DNA from: DASZWJ01 sp963813895
GTDB lineage: Bacteria > Pseudomonadota > Gammaproteobacteria > JAURND01
Direction of reading: 5' to 3'
DNA length: 64,000 nt
Assembly: GCA_963813895.1 (NCBI GenBank)
Contig: CAWFAS010000003.1
Coordinates: 310,001 to 374,000 of the forward strand
Within the stretch, counting starts at the first letter, position 1. Each line of letters begins with the position of its first letter. The notes beneath the pieces are model-generated. The model saw only the letters and a list, made by a program, of their open reading frames with translations. It did no database searches and was not told the origin of the DNA. A program made the position numbers and the translations under genes. Positions 17,355-26,238 of this stretch are shown here, one piece after another.

Positions 17355-18558
17355 TAACCCAACAGTTTTATCCGAAAAACGCGCCCAATTGATCATTTAT
17401 ATATTACTCATTTTGATGCCCATCGTTGGCATGGCGGTTGATTTAATTGCCCCCTCACTGCCAGCGATGGTCACCGATCTACAAAGCTCTGCGCAAACGA
17501 TAAAGGCTATCATCTCTATTTATCTGTTTGGCTATGCATTGGGTAATTTTATCGCCGGGTTTTTAACAGACGCCTGGGGAAGAAAAAAATTAATCCGCAT
17601 CGCGGTACTCGGATTTGCCGTCATAAGTTTATTACCGGTGTTATTTCCGAATATAGAAATTGTGTTGCTGACGCGATTTTTACAGGGCATTACCCTAGGT
17701 GCAACCGCAGTACTGGCGCGTGCGATATTTTCCGACATTCTGACCCCAGAAAAATTAGTGCGCATGGGCGTCTTGATCGGCGCGATGTGGGGTTTAGGCC
17801 CCGTGATCGGGCCACTGCTTGGCGGTTATTTGCAGGTTTATTTCGGTTGGCAGGCAGGTTTCTGCTTTTTTACCATCGTGTCGTTTATGCTGTTTATAGC
17901 TGTAGTATGCATCATTCCAGAAACACATATGAATCGACATCCGCTTAACTTCCACATGATTAAACATAATTTCATTGAGACCCTTAAACACCCTCTGTTC
18001 ATGGCAATGGTATTACTGATGGGTATGGCCTATTCGCTGATTATCACTTTTAATACCTCCGGACCTTTTTTAATTCAGACCGTTCTACATTATTCTCCGG
18101 TATTTTTCGGACATTTAGCGCTGTGTCTGGGTCTGATGTTTTTATCCGCTACCTTTATCTGTCGTTATTTACTCAACAATTTTGCAGTTGAACGCTTATT
18201 ATTTCTTATCATACATCTGTCGTTATTCGTCGCAATGGTGGGTTTAGTCGCCAGCTATATGTTTACCCACAGCGTTGTTCTCATTACCTGCATCAGCGCC
18301 GTGATGTTTTTTGCCTGTGGTTTTACCTTTCCGATGTCGATGGGCAAGGGTATGTCATTGTTTCGCCATATTGCCGGCACTGCCTCAGCAACGATGTATC
18401 TGATTAACATTCTCATCACCAGTTTGACATCATTTTTAGTCAGCTTCATCCACGTACAAAGCGTCATTCCGATGCTATGGGTGTATGTGGTACTGCTATT
18501 GATATGTGTATGGGTGTATTGGAAGTTGGTGCGAACTGGCAGCGGGAGTAAGAAATAA
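17344..18558 (+). CDS. Bcr/CflA-type MFS drug efflux pump
   Basis: 404 residues, about 12 transmembrane segments. Motifs DLIAPSLPAM (helix 1), GFLTDAWGRKKLI (loop 2-3) and GPVIGPLLGGYL (helix 5) match the Bcr/CflA drug-resistance subfamily of the major facilitator superfamily. It exports small toxic compounds across the inner membrane by proton exchange. It is the second gene of the marR operon, with an 11-bp overlap. Local base composition is slightly more GC-rich than the surrounding region, which may reflect transfer. The stop overlaps the start of a methyltransferase remnant. Confidence 0.88.
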   Translation: MTNNNPTVLSEKRAQLIIYILLILMPIVGMAVDLIAPSLPAMVTDLQSSAQTIKAIISIYLFGYALGNFIAGFLTDAWGRKKLIRIAVLGFAVISLLPVLFPNIEIVLLTRFLQGITLGATAVLARAIFSDILTPEKLVRMGVLIGAMWGLGPVIGPLLGGYLQVYFGWQAGFCFFTIVSFMLFIAVVCIIPETHMNRHPLNFHMIKHNFIETLKHPLFMAMVLLMGMAYSLIITFNTSGPFLIQTVLHYSPVFFGHLALCLGLMFLSATFICRYLLNNFAVERLLFLIIHLSLFVAMVGLVASYMFTHSVVLITCISAVMFFACGFTFPMSMGKGMSLFRHIAGTASATMYLINILITSLTSFLVSFIHVQSVIPMLWVYVVLLLICVWVYWKLVRTGSGSKK

Positions 18559-18787
18559 TGAACGCAGATAAACCCCTTACAGATTACGATCCAATAGCAG
18601 ATGCCTATTTTATCACCGTCCCTTAGAGCAATACACCGAGGCTTTATTTGCAGCTGGCTTTGTCATTGAACGCTTACGCGAGCCTCAACCCGAGGAAGGT
18701 ATGAAACAAGATGCAGAAATGTACAAGCTCATCTCAACTAAGCCTTGGTTTTTGTTTATTCGTGCGGTTAAAACAGCTTCTAAATAG
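18558..18787 (+). pseudogene. Class I SAM methyltransferase remnant
   Basis: The ATG at 18558 opens MNADKPLTDYDPIADAYF, which looks like a methyltransferase N-terminus, but the frame ends after about 22 codons. A second frame then encodes YHRPLEQYTEALFAAGFVIE and a C-terminal PWFLFIRAV block, as found at the end of UbiE-like methyltransferases. The whole SAM-binding core between them is deleted, so the gene is dead. It directly follows the MFS pump gene. Confidence 0.8.
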
Positions 18788-18899
18788 TCAAATTCAAACG
18801 CAATCTCTTTCCTGTTCCTCCAGAAAAGACAATTAGTTATTGATCCATAGTTAAGCCACTTAATGCCTCGACACATGCTGTTTTAGTTCAGTTGAGCAA

Positions 18900-19853
18900 T
18901 CAACTAATAAGACAGGATGAGCTGGATTTTTCCTTGGTTTCATTTATGTCATCAACCTCATCTATGCCCTCGACCTCATCTGCGGCATAGTCTAGAACGA
19001 TGTTACATAGATCAGAAGTTACATCACCAGTTGTATAAGTTGTTGCTTGGTTTTGTGGCGTGGTTGCCGTATGATCTTTAGGAATACGGAACTGGAAAAC
19101 ACCAATTTCTCGTGCAATTTTATGTACTTCAGTATCAAACTTCTGTTTTTTTTCATGATAGGAACGCAATTTATCGGCACAATAAGCATCATAATCCTTA
19201 CCGGTGATTGTTTTGAACATTTCTTTTGCTTCTGCTAGATCTGGGTGGATTTTCAATGCCTTTTTTAAGGCAATTAATGCATCTTTGGGGCGTCCTAGGT
19301 GGTGAAAAAGTATCACACCACTCTGGTAGTGTGCTAAGCAATCTTGTGGATTAATCTTCAGCGCTTGATCAAAAGCCTCTAAGGCATCTTCGTTTCGTTG
19401 CAAAGTGAGAAGCACTATGCCACGCCTGTAGTGTGATAAACAATCTTGTGGCTTAAACTTCAGCGCTTGATCAAAAGCCTCTAAGGCATCTTCGTTTTGT
19501 TGCAATTGATAAAGAGCGATTCCACGGTTGCGATGTGCTAATGAATCTTGTGGATTAATCGCTAATACATTATCAAAAGCCGCTAATGCCTCTTTATATT
19601 GTTGCAATGTATGAAGAAGTATTATGCCTCGACCGTAGTGTGCTAACAAATATTTTGGGTTAATGCTAAGCGATTCATCAAAAGCCTTTAAGGCTTCTTC
19701 TTCTCGTTGCAATTTGTCAAGCGATACGCCACGGTGGTAGTGTGCTAGCCAATCTTTTCGTTTAAACCCTAGTGCTTTATTAATACTCAATTCATTTTGA
19801 GTCTGGAGCTCTGGCTCTAATTGTTCTTTTTTAACATTGTTTTCTTCTGTCAT
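18900..19853 (-). CDS. TPR protein with C-terminal CaaX box, candidate effector
   Basis: 317 residues. Five tandem tetratricopeptide repeats of 34 residues cover about residues 34-204, each with the A-H-Y-x-R-G and EALxAFDxxLxINPQ pattern; this makes a peptide-binding solenoid. A charged helical stretch follows (about 205-250), then an acidic tail. The protein ends SSSSCLIS, a C-a-a-X box of the kind farnesylated by eukaryotic host enzymes; Legionella effectors are known to use such boxes for membrane targeting. There is no signal peptide. Delivery by a Dot/Icm system is an inference, and no secretion genes are in this window. Confidence 0.8.
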   Translation of the reverse strand: MTEENNVKKEQLEPELQTQNELSINKALGFKRKDWLAHYHRGVSLDKLQREEEALKAFDESLSINPKYLLAHYGRGIILLHTLQQYKEALAAFDNVLAINPQDSLAHRNRGIALYQLQQNEDALEAFDQALKFKPQDCLSHYRRGIVLLTLQRNEDALEAFDQALKINPQDCLAHYQSGVILFHHLGRPKDALIALKKALKIHPDLAEAKEMFKTITGKDYDAYCADKLRSYHEKKQKFDTEVHKIAREIGVFQFRIPKDHTATTPQNQATTYTTGDVTSDLCNIVLDYAADEVEGIDEVDDINETKEKSSSSCLIS

Positions 19854-19919
19854 AAAGTTACACCATTTAAAAATAAGTTATTAACCAGCGGACATATATA
19901 TTATTTTGACAACCTGGAC

Positions 19920-20115
19920 TATACCCGTTCCACTTAGGATTTCGGTGTTAGAGCAGCCCATCTTGCACTAATCTTCGTCCGATCTTCAATCGTAAAAACT
20001 CGAAATAAGAATAACCGACATAGTCGTCCCGAAGGGTGAAGTACAGGATGTACTTCATAAATCTCAGCACAAGCTGGACTACTCTAACACCGAAATCCTA
20101 AGTGGAACGGGTATA
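19920..20115. mobile_element. MITE-like palindromic element, TATACCC family copy 1
   Basis: About 45-base terminal inverted repeats start TATACCCGTTCCACTTAGGA and run to the mirrored end at 20115; both ends are bounded by TA, so it may be a TA-targeted element as in the IS630/Tc1-mariner group. No ORF is present. It contains short modules (GTCGTCCCGAAGGG, GTACAGGATGTAC) also found in the second copy at 53032-53365. Confidence 0.8.
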
Positions 20116-20297
20116 AAAAGAACAGAAAACCTCAAACTCTCTGACCTGATTTAAAGCTGTGAACTATATATTGACAGCCTTTTTCGTTTAGAACAGAGTC
20201 ACCGCCTTTTTCCTTTGTAGATTTTAGGAATATCTTGTTCATCACTCATCATAGATATCCCCAAATAGCTCTAGTTGCTTAGGTCAGAAAAAACCTA

Positions 20298-20827
20298 CTA
20301 GGCAAATAAAATCGAATACGCAAAAAGAAAAATAACCTTCACCACAGTAACCGTTAGACCATTTTTAATCATCAAGCCAGTACTGATAGCTAGAAATAAT
20401 ATCACAAAAATGACATAGGAAGTTGTAGCGTGCATAGCTAATCCATAAATCACACAGGCGAGGAATGCTAAGAAAAAAACCAGGTATTGATGTTTTGGCG
20501 TTTGTTAGGAATAAATTGCTGTGCTTGTGTGTCACTTTCCTCAAACTGATCCTTAGCATATTGTCTTTGGAAGCGTTTAGCCATGATCCAGGATACAGTC
20601 AGAGTCACTATGGAAATATGAACTAAATTATGGCCCACTTTCGTTTCTGTTAGCACTTCGCCCAAACCGCGCCCGAGCATAATAATGAAACCGATTAACG
20701 CCAGGAATGAGCTGAGCGCTTTCTCCATCACTGCACCCATCTCTATAGGCGTGGATTTATTAAAGAAAAAGCCTAGAATTACGCAGATGGCAGTAGTGAC
20801 TAACAGGCTGACATTTTTGAATACCAT
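20298..20827 (-). pseudogene. Broken multi-span transporter gene
   Basis: The N-terminal part (20468-20827) encodes a starting methionine, two or three membrane spans and the segment GFIIMLGRGLGEVLTETKVGH. It then jumps to ISIVTLTVSWIMAKRFQRQYAKD, suggesting an internal deletion. After a frameshift near 20500 a further frame to the TAG at 20298-20300 encodes HQYLVFFLAFLACVIYGLAMH and two more spans. The pieces together look like the two ends of an inner-membrane permease. I cannot name the family. Confidence 0.65.
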
Positions 20828-20890
20828 AACTGCATATTTTAAAGTATGTTAATGAAAGTGGTGGTCCTTATTGGCGCCATGCAAATAATG

Positions 20891-20950
20891 AGATTAATCT
20901 CCTTGAAGTGCCACTGGATGGAGATCCTTCACTGCGTTCAGGATGACAGA
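20891..20950. repeat. GGATCTCC/AGGATGACA palindromic repeat, partial copy
   Basis: Contains GGAGATCCTTCACTGCGTTC followed by AGGATGACAG, the right arm of the repeat seen complete at 24674-24750 and 60659-60735. It is intergenic, between the broken transporter and the LuxR-type gene. Confidence 0.65.
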
Positions 20951-21013
20951 GCTAGTTCAGGATGACAGTGCATTCGGGACGACGCACTTGAAGGGGGTGG
21001 GGTAAGTAGTGAG

Positions 21014-21832
21014 CTAAAAAGAACCTAAAAACCGTACCAATTCTGCCTTGGTATGGCAGCCCGCTTTGCGTTTAATATTTCCAAAATGGGTTTCAATTGT
21101 GCGATAAGAAAGTTGCAACTCATAGGCAATCATTTTCATATTATAACCTGAAGTCAATAGTCTGACGCATTGCAATTCTCGTGGAGAAAATTGCAACCTA
21201 TTGCTATTGTTCATCACAGCTAAAAATTCATCGCGATTAAGCCCTTCTTGTATAAATGGTAACGGTCTACTAATTACTTTATCAGGAATTAGGATACGGT
21301 GTTGTTCGGCTTTTTTTATCATCCCGGCGGCTTTTTGTTTGAAATAGCCTAAAAAATTTTCTAATAAATCTAAATTATTTACAATTCGAGAAACTACTTC
21401 TGGCTGCTCTCTCTTTGCTCCGATAAAAAAAAATTCACAGCCATCTTTTTGCGGTTCTACAAAAGTAATTCCATGATCTATATTGAATTCCCGCGCTTTA
21501 CTTAACACGGGTTGGTGCTGTGGCAAGCTAGCCCAAAGAAAACGATTCTTTTGGTATTGTTCCGGGGCATGTTCGAATACGCTTTTTTTATATAACTTTT
21601 GTTCGTAAAAAAAATTAATCCATTCAGGCTGATTTGAGAGCCGGATTTCTGAGCCATCAAATAAATTTTTTTGATAAACGAAACTAGTTAATCCAAAAAA
21701 CTGACGTAGAGGCTGAATAATGGTTTCCACATCAGGACTTGAGGTTAAAAAGAAATGCTTGTTATTCAATATATTATATTTTTGCATGAAAAGCTGTCTA
21801 TAGGGAATTTTTCCGGATGGCCGAAGCATCAA
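21014..21832 (-). CDS. LuxR family transcriptional regulator
   Basis: Up to 272 residues. The C-terminal 60 residues form a LuxR-type helix-turn-helix (FSPRELQCVRLLTSGYNMKM, then LQLSYRTIETHFGNIKRKAG). The N-terminal 170 residues are weakly similar to autoinducer-binding-type sensory domains, with FFFIGAKRE, but ligand residues are not recognisable. There is no clear ribosome site; Met16 (21787) is an alternative start. It is divergent from the aldo/keto reductase at 21951, with 118 bp between, and may control that gene pair. Confidence 0.82.
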   Translation of the reverse strand: MMLRPSGKIPYRQLFMQKYNILNNKHFFLTSSPDVETIIQPLRQFFGLTSFVYQKNLFDGSEIRLSNQPEWINFFYEQKLYKKSVFEHAPEQYQKNRFLWASLPQHQPVLSKAREFNIDHGITFVEPQKDGCEFFFIGAKREQPEVVSRIVNNLDLLENFLGYFKQKAAGMIKKAEQHRILIPDKVISRPLPFIQEGLNRDEFLAVMNNSNRLQFSPRELQCVRLLTSGYNMKMIAYELQLSYRTIETHFGNIKRKAGCHTKAELVRFLGSF

Positions 21833-21950
21833 ATGAGTATTAACATGCTACTTCAAGTTTTGTTTCTACAGAGATAGTAAAATTAACTAAATTGTATTTT
21901 TCTGAATATTTACCATTGTAAATTATATCATTATTTAGGGGGGAAAAGGT

Positions 21951-22946
21951 ATGCAATACAGAACGTTGGGCAAAACAGCCTTAAAGGTGTCAGCATTAGG
22001 CTTAGGTTGTATGGGTATGTCTGAATTTTACGGCGCTACGGATGATAAACAGTCCATCGGTACCATCCAGCGCGCCCATGAATTAGGAGTTACGTTTTTT
22101 GATACGGCAGATATGTATGGCGCAGGTCATAATGAGCAGTTATTGGGTAAAGCAGTGCAAGGCTTTCGCAACGATATTGTTATTGCTTCGAAATGCGGCA
22201 TTGTCCGCGATTGGACTAATCCTCAGGCGCGAGCTGTTAATGGCAGCGCCCAATATATCATTGAGTGTTGTGACAATTCTTTGAAAAGATTAGATACAGA
22301 TTTTATTGATCTTTTCTATTTACATCGTATTGATCCTAACACACCTATTGAAGTCAGTATGGGCGCTTTGAGTCAACTCGTTCAACAAGGAAAAATACGT
22401 CATATTGGTTTGTCTGAAGCTTCACCGGAGATGATTCGCCGTGCTAATACAGTGCACCCTATTACCGCACTACAGACAGAATATTCCTTGTGGAGTCGTG
22501 GACCAGAGCAAGAAATACTACCAACCTGTCGCGCTCTTGGCATTGGCTTTGTCCCCTATAGCCCTATTGGTAGAGGATTTTTAACAGGAACAATTCCAGA
22601 TCCTAGTCTACTTGCGGATGACGATTTCAGAAAAACCCAACCACGGTTTCAAGGTCAAAACCTGAAAGACAACCTGCAATTAGTAGTCGCCTTAAGCAAA
22701 CTGGCAGAAGAAAAAAATTGCTCGCTGGTTCAATTGGCTTTAGCTTGGGTTTTAGCTCAAGGAGAGGACATTGTGCCTATACCAGGCACACGACGCATAG
22801 CTTATCTGGAAGAAAATGTAGGCGCACTCAATGTAAAGCTAAATGACATTGATTTGGAAAAAATTAATCAAATATTTCCTTTGGAAGCTGCAGCAGGTGG
22901 TCGTTATCCTGAACAGATTATGAAACTCTTTTCAATGCATAAATAA
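21951..22946 (+). CDS. Aldo/keto reductase
   Basis: 331 residues, a TIM-barrel NAD(P)H-dependent oxidoreductase. The catalytic tetrad is complete: Asp51, Tyr56, Lys81 and His125 (YLHRID). The C-terminal PIPGTRRIAYLEENVGA is the cofactor-binding block of the AKR11/13-type subgroup (YghZ/Tas/IolS-like). The start has AGGGGGGAAAAGG, a very strong ribosome site. It is followed after 13 bp by an NTF2-like gene. It is related to the second reductase at 23558. Substrate, probably a reactive aldehyde, is not known. Confidence 0.93.
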   Translation: MQYRTLGKTALKVSALGLGCMGMSEFYGATDDKQSIGTIQRAHELGVTFFDTADMYGAGHNEQLLGKAVQGFRNDIVIASKCGIVRDWTNPQARAVNGSAQYIIECCDNSLKRLDTDFIDLFYLHRIDPNTPIEVSMGALSQLVQQGKIRHIGLSEASPEMIRRANTVHPITALQTEYSLWSRGPEQEILPTCRALGIGFVPYSPIGRGFLTGTIPDPSLLADDDFRKTQPRFQGQNLKDNLQLVVALSKLAEEKNCSLVQLALAWVLAQGEDIVPIPGTRRIAYLEENVGALNVKLNDIDLEKINQIFPLEAAAGGRYPEQIMKLFSMHK

Positions 22947-22959
22947 GAGATGATTTATA

Positions 22960-23316
22960 GTGAATGATAAACAAGCCATCATTGAGGTGGTTACAAAATA
23001 TTTTATGGGCACTTTCCATGGTGACAAACAACAACTACAACAGGCGTTTCACCCTGAGGCCATTATAAGCGGTAATTTACAGGGAAAAAATACCACATGG
23101 TCTTTGGCTGAATTCCTGCTGCGAGTGACCACGCCCCCCACTGCTGCAGAAAAAAAAGAGAACTATGCTAAAGATATTATTTGGATTGATATTACCAATG
23201 ATTGCGCCGTCGTTAAGGCGCAGGTGATGGTAGGGGAATTTAAATTCACAGATTATATTAGTTTACTCAAAATTGAGGATTGCTGGGGTATTCGGTATAA
23301 AAGCTTCACCGCATAA
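22960..23316 (+). CDS. NTF2-like/lumazine-binding-type small protein
   Basis: 118 residues starting with GTG at 22960, the only start in frame close to the reductase stop. The pattern of an N-terminal helix (AIIEVVTKYFMGTFHGDKQQ), the AFHPEA motif and a curved beta-sheet ending FTDYISLLKIEDCWGIRYKS is that of the SnoaL/NTF2-like superfamily, close to the putative lumazine-binding family (PF12893). These are small cone-shaped proteins that bind or convert small molecules. It forms an operon with the aldo/keto reductase. Function unknown. Confidence 0.78.
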   Translation: MNDKQAIIEVVTKYFMGTFHGDKQQLQQAFHPEAIISGNLQGKNTTWSLAEFLLRVTTPPTAAEKKENYAKDIIWIDITNDCAVVKAQVMVGEFKFTDYISLLKIEDCWGIRYKSFTA

Positions 23317-23340
23317 CGCTGTATTTTTTATCACTTAAAT

Positions 23341-23468
23341 TATTCTGTTAAATCCGAGCCGCACGCGTCAGCAAGCGTTGCCCAAGCTTCAGCAATCACT
23401 ATCCCTTCCAAGATCGCTAACAGCTTGGGCAACGCTTGCTGACGCGCGCGCTCGGATTTAACAGAATA
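23341..23468. repeat. 128-bp palindromic element between two reductase genes
   Basis: Ends TATTCTGTTAAATCCGAG and its inverse (23341-23358, 23451-23468), with an inner inverted pair CGTCAGCAAGCGTTGCCCAA/TTGGGCAACGCTTGCTGACG. No ORF. It is the only full copy of this type in the window. No clear target duplication is visible. Confidence 0.85.
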
Positions 23469-23557
23469 CCCCTCCATTTGGGGCCGTTTTAACTTTTTCA
23501 GCTATATACCCATCTCAACGTGTTATTATTACCTCCAATCATTCCTAGCGAGGTTTT

Positions 23558-24361
23558 ATGGAAAATTTAATACCGAAAACGGTTTTACTAGGAAATATTG
23601 AGGTGCATAGAATGGGTTTGGGCACAAACCGCCTCACTCAAAATAAGCACACTGAAGCACTCTTAAAGCGTGCGGTGGAAATAGGTATCAGGTTCATAGA
23701 CACTGCAGATATTTATCAGAATGGTGAAAGTGAAAAAGCTATTGCCGGTGCATTGGCGCCCTACCCCAATAACTTAGTCATTGCTACTAAAGGTGGCATG
23801 GTGCCGAATGAGGAACCAGATAATTCGGCTGAACATTTGCAGGAGGCGTTAGATGCTAGTCTGCAACGCCTAAAGCTTGATTGCATACCTCTTTATCAAT
23901 TACATCGGATAAATCAGAAGGCGCCTCTGCGAGAAACAATGCAGATTCTGAAAAATTTTCAGGGTCAGGGGAAAATTGCTCATATCGGACTTTCTGAGGT
24001 CACCATTGAACAACTTAAAGTGGCGTGTCGGGAAATTAACATTGTCTCAGTACAAAATCAGTATAGCTTGAAGGAACGTAAGCATGAAAGTTTAGTAGAT
24101 TATTGCAAAAAAAATAATATTATTTTTATTCCCTGGTTTCCTTTGGATAGAGGGAATATCACCAATCACACACTAAATATTCTTGCTAAAAAATATCATG
24201 CCTCCCCTCATCAGATTGCCCTGGCCTGGTTATTGAAACGTTCGCCAACTATTTTGCCTATACCGGGTACTTTATCTATTGGGCATTTGGAAGAAAATTG
24301 GGCGGCGCTAAATATTGATCTAAGTGATGAAGATTTTGAGTTGTTGCTGGGAGCAGCTTAA
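23558..24361 (+). CDS. Aldo/keto reductase, second paralogous type
   Basis: 267 residues; tetrad Asp48, Tyr53, Lys78, His116 is complete. It is shorter than the first reductase (331) because the loops after strand 7 are reduced, but PIPGTLSIGHLEENWAALN is conserved. The ATG at 23558 has GCGAGG 9 bases upstream. The TAA stop (24359-24361) is exactly the target duplication of the mobile element that follows, so the insertion left the reading frame and the stop intact. Confidence 0.92.
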   Translation: MENLIPKTVLLGNIEVHRMGLGTNRLTQNKHTEALLKRAVEIGIRFIDTADIYQNGESEKAIAGALAPYPNNLVIATKGGMVPNEEPDNSAEHLQEALDASLQRLKLDCIPLYQLHRINQKAPLRETMQILKNFQGQGKIAHIGLSEVTIEQLKVACREINIVSVQNQYSLKERKHESLVDYCKKNNIIFIPWFPLDRGNITNHTLNILAKKYHASPHQIALAWLLKRSPTILPIPGTLSIGHLEENWAALNIDLSDEDFELLLGAA

Positions 24362-24650
24362 GGCTCTGTAAAACAATAACCTATCTTTTTAACATCCCAT
24401 CTAAGACCCATCTTCGCAGGCGGGAGGGGATAGAAAAACACTTACATAGAACAACCGACGTAGTCGTCCCGGCATGGAAGCCGGGATCCAGATCACAGGA
24501 TGTGAAAGTTTCGCTTTCCTGCGCCCTGGATCCCGGCTTCCTGCCGGGACGACGTTCCGTCGACTATGCGCGCATTTTTCTACCCCCTCCCGTCTGCAAA
24601 TCTGAGTCTCATCTGGGCGCTAAAAAGATAGGTTATTGTTTTACAGAGCC
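24362..24650. mobile_element. MITE-like palindromic element, family A copy 2 (289 bp)
   Basis: Ends GGCTCTGTAAAACAATAACC and the inverse at 24631-24650. Target duplication TAA at 24359-24361 and 24651-24653. The inner part has GCCGGGATCCAG and its inverse plus a GAAAGTTTCGCTTTCCTGCG core that is the reverse complement of copy 1, so the two copies lie in opposite orientation. Confidence 0.9.
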
Positions 24651-24673
24651 TAAGAGGCTTTTGCGGGTATAAG

Positions 24674-24750
24674 CTGACATCCTGAGCGCAGCGAAGGATC
24701 TCCATCTAGTGGCACCTCAAGGAGATCCCTCGCTGCGCTCAGGATGACAG
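24674..24750. repeat. Palindromic repeat, CATCCTGAGCGCAGCGAAGG family
   Basis: Left arm CTGACATCCTGAGCGCAGCG and right arm CGCTGCGCTCAGGATGACAG enclose GGATCTCC/GGAGATCC. It sits between family A copy 2 and the end of nuoN. Related copies: 60659-60735 (full) and 20891-20950 (partial). Confidence 0.85.
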
Positions 24751-24780
24751 CTAATTTTTTTTCCAAATACCACCCTAAGA

Positions 24781-26232
24781 CTAATAAAAACTCGAATTGA
24801 ATGCCGCCTGGCACAAGGTAAACAAATACCCCGGCACTATCCCCAATACCAATAGCAGTAATCCATTGATGGTAATGGCAATATGGGTATCTCTGGGATA
24901 TTTGATAGGAGATTCATCTAATGGGGTTTCAAAATACATCACTTTTACTACACGAATATAATAGTAAGCACCTATAACAGCGAATAATAACGCAACTGCT
25001 GCTAACCATACTAAATGCACGCCGATCAAAGCTTCTAATACCGCCACTTTAGCCATAAAGCCAACGATAGGTGGCACTCCCGCCAATGAAAACATTGTAA
25101 ATAGCATCATCAATGCCAGCCAAGGATTACGGCTATTTAGGCCACGTAAATCATCGATATTGCTAGCTTCATACCCAGAATTATTCATCATAGTGATTAG
25201 ACCGAATGCTCCCAAGGTCATTAAAGCATAGGTAATGACATAAAATAATGCCGCGCCATAACCTTCAGGGGTCGCGGTGAGTAAACCAAGAGTCATATAA
25301 CCCATATGCGCAATGGAGGAGTAGGCTAACATGCGCTTGATATTACTCTGCACTATGGCTGCAAGATTGCCCAAAGCCATGGACAGAATTGCCACTACAA
25401 TTAATAATTGTTGCCACTGAATATCCAGTCCGGAAAGGGTATCGTTTAATAATCGAAATGCTAAACCAGCAGCGGCGATTTTGGCGCCAGTACCGAGAAA
25501 CAATACCACCGGCGTGGGCGCACCCTCATAAACATCGGGCACCCACATATGAAATGGCACAGCACCCATTTTAAAAGCAATACCCACCACCACAAATACC
25601 AGACCAAATACCAGAATTAATTGATGCTCAGTGGAAGTTTGCATGATTACCTGTGATACAGTGCTGATATCCAGACTGCGGGTAGCGCCATACAACATGG
25701 AGAATCCATACAATAACATGCCCGACGCCAGTGAGCCGATAACAAAATATTTAATAGCAGCTTCCGAACAAATCGCTGATTGGCGCGGCAAAGCGACCAT
25801 GGCATAAACCGGTAGGGAAAATAGTTCCAGACCTAAAAATAGTGTAATAAAACTATGCGCAGAAGAAATAACCATCATTCCCAAGACAGAAAGTAAGCCT
25901 AATATATAGTACTCACCATAGGGCATAGTGGTTTTGGGTAGATAGCTGCGGGAATATATAAATGCAAAAAAGCTGGACAGATAGATAAACAACTTTAGCA
26001 TAATCGCCAATTTATCTAGGACGAAGGTGCCATTAAATGTAGTGACAGGAGATTGGCCATACTGATTAAGAGTAATGGCTGCAGCAACTACTAAAGTTAA
26101 TTGGACCAAAATATAAGTCACAATTTGTGCGCGTTCGGGAACAAATAAATGAACTAAAATGATTAAACATGCCATACCCAGCACAAAAATCTCAGCCAAA
26201 GCCGGCGCAAAATAAGTTATTTGAACGCTCAT
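24781..26232 (-). CDS. nuoN: NADH-quinone oxidoreductase subunit N
   Basis: 483 residues with about 14 transmembrane helices. It belongs to the Mrp-antiporter-like proton-pumping subunits of complex I; the LFLGTGAKIAAAGLAFRLL and AYSSIAHMGYMTLGLL segments carry the conserved lysines and the broken-helix motif. It is the last gene of the nuo operon, 6 bp after nuoM. Its 3' end is next to palindromic repeats rather than an obvious terminator. Confidence 0.95.
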   Translation of the reverse strand: MSVQITYFAPALAEIFVLGMACLIILVHLFVPERAQIVTYILVQLTLVVAAAITLNQYGQSPVTTFNGTFVLDKLAIMLKLFIYLSSFFAFIYSRSYLPKTTMPYGEYYILGLLSVLGMMVISSAHSFITLFLGLELFSLPVYAMVALPRQSAICSEAAIKYFVIGSLASGMLLYGFSMLYGATRSLDISTVSQVIMQTSTEHQLILVFGLVFVVVGIAFKMGAVPFHMWVPDVYEGAPTPVVLFLGTGAKIAAAGLAFRLLNDTLSGLDIQWQQLLIVVAILSMALGNLAAIVQSNIKRMLAYSSIAHMGYMTLGLLTATPEGYGAALFYVITYALMTLGAFGLITMMNNSGYEASNIDDLRGLNSRNPWLALMMLFTMFSLAGVPPIVGFMAKVAVLEALIGVHLVWLAAVALLFAVIGAYYYIRVVKVMYFETPLDESPIKYPRDTHIAITINGLLLLVLGIVPGYLFTLCQAAFNSSFY

Positions 26233-26238
26233 TATTTT

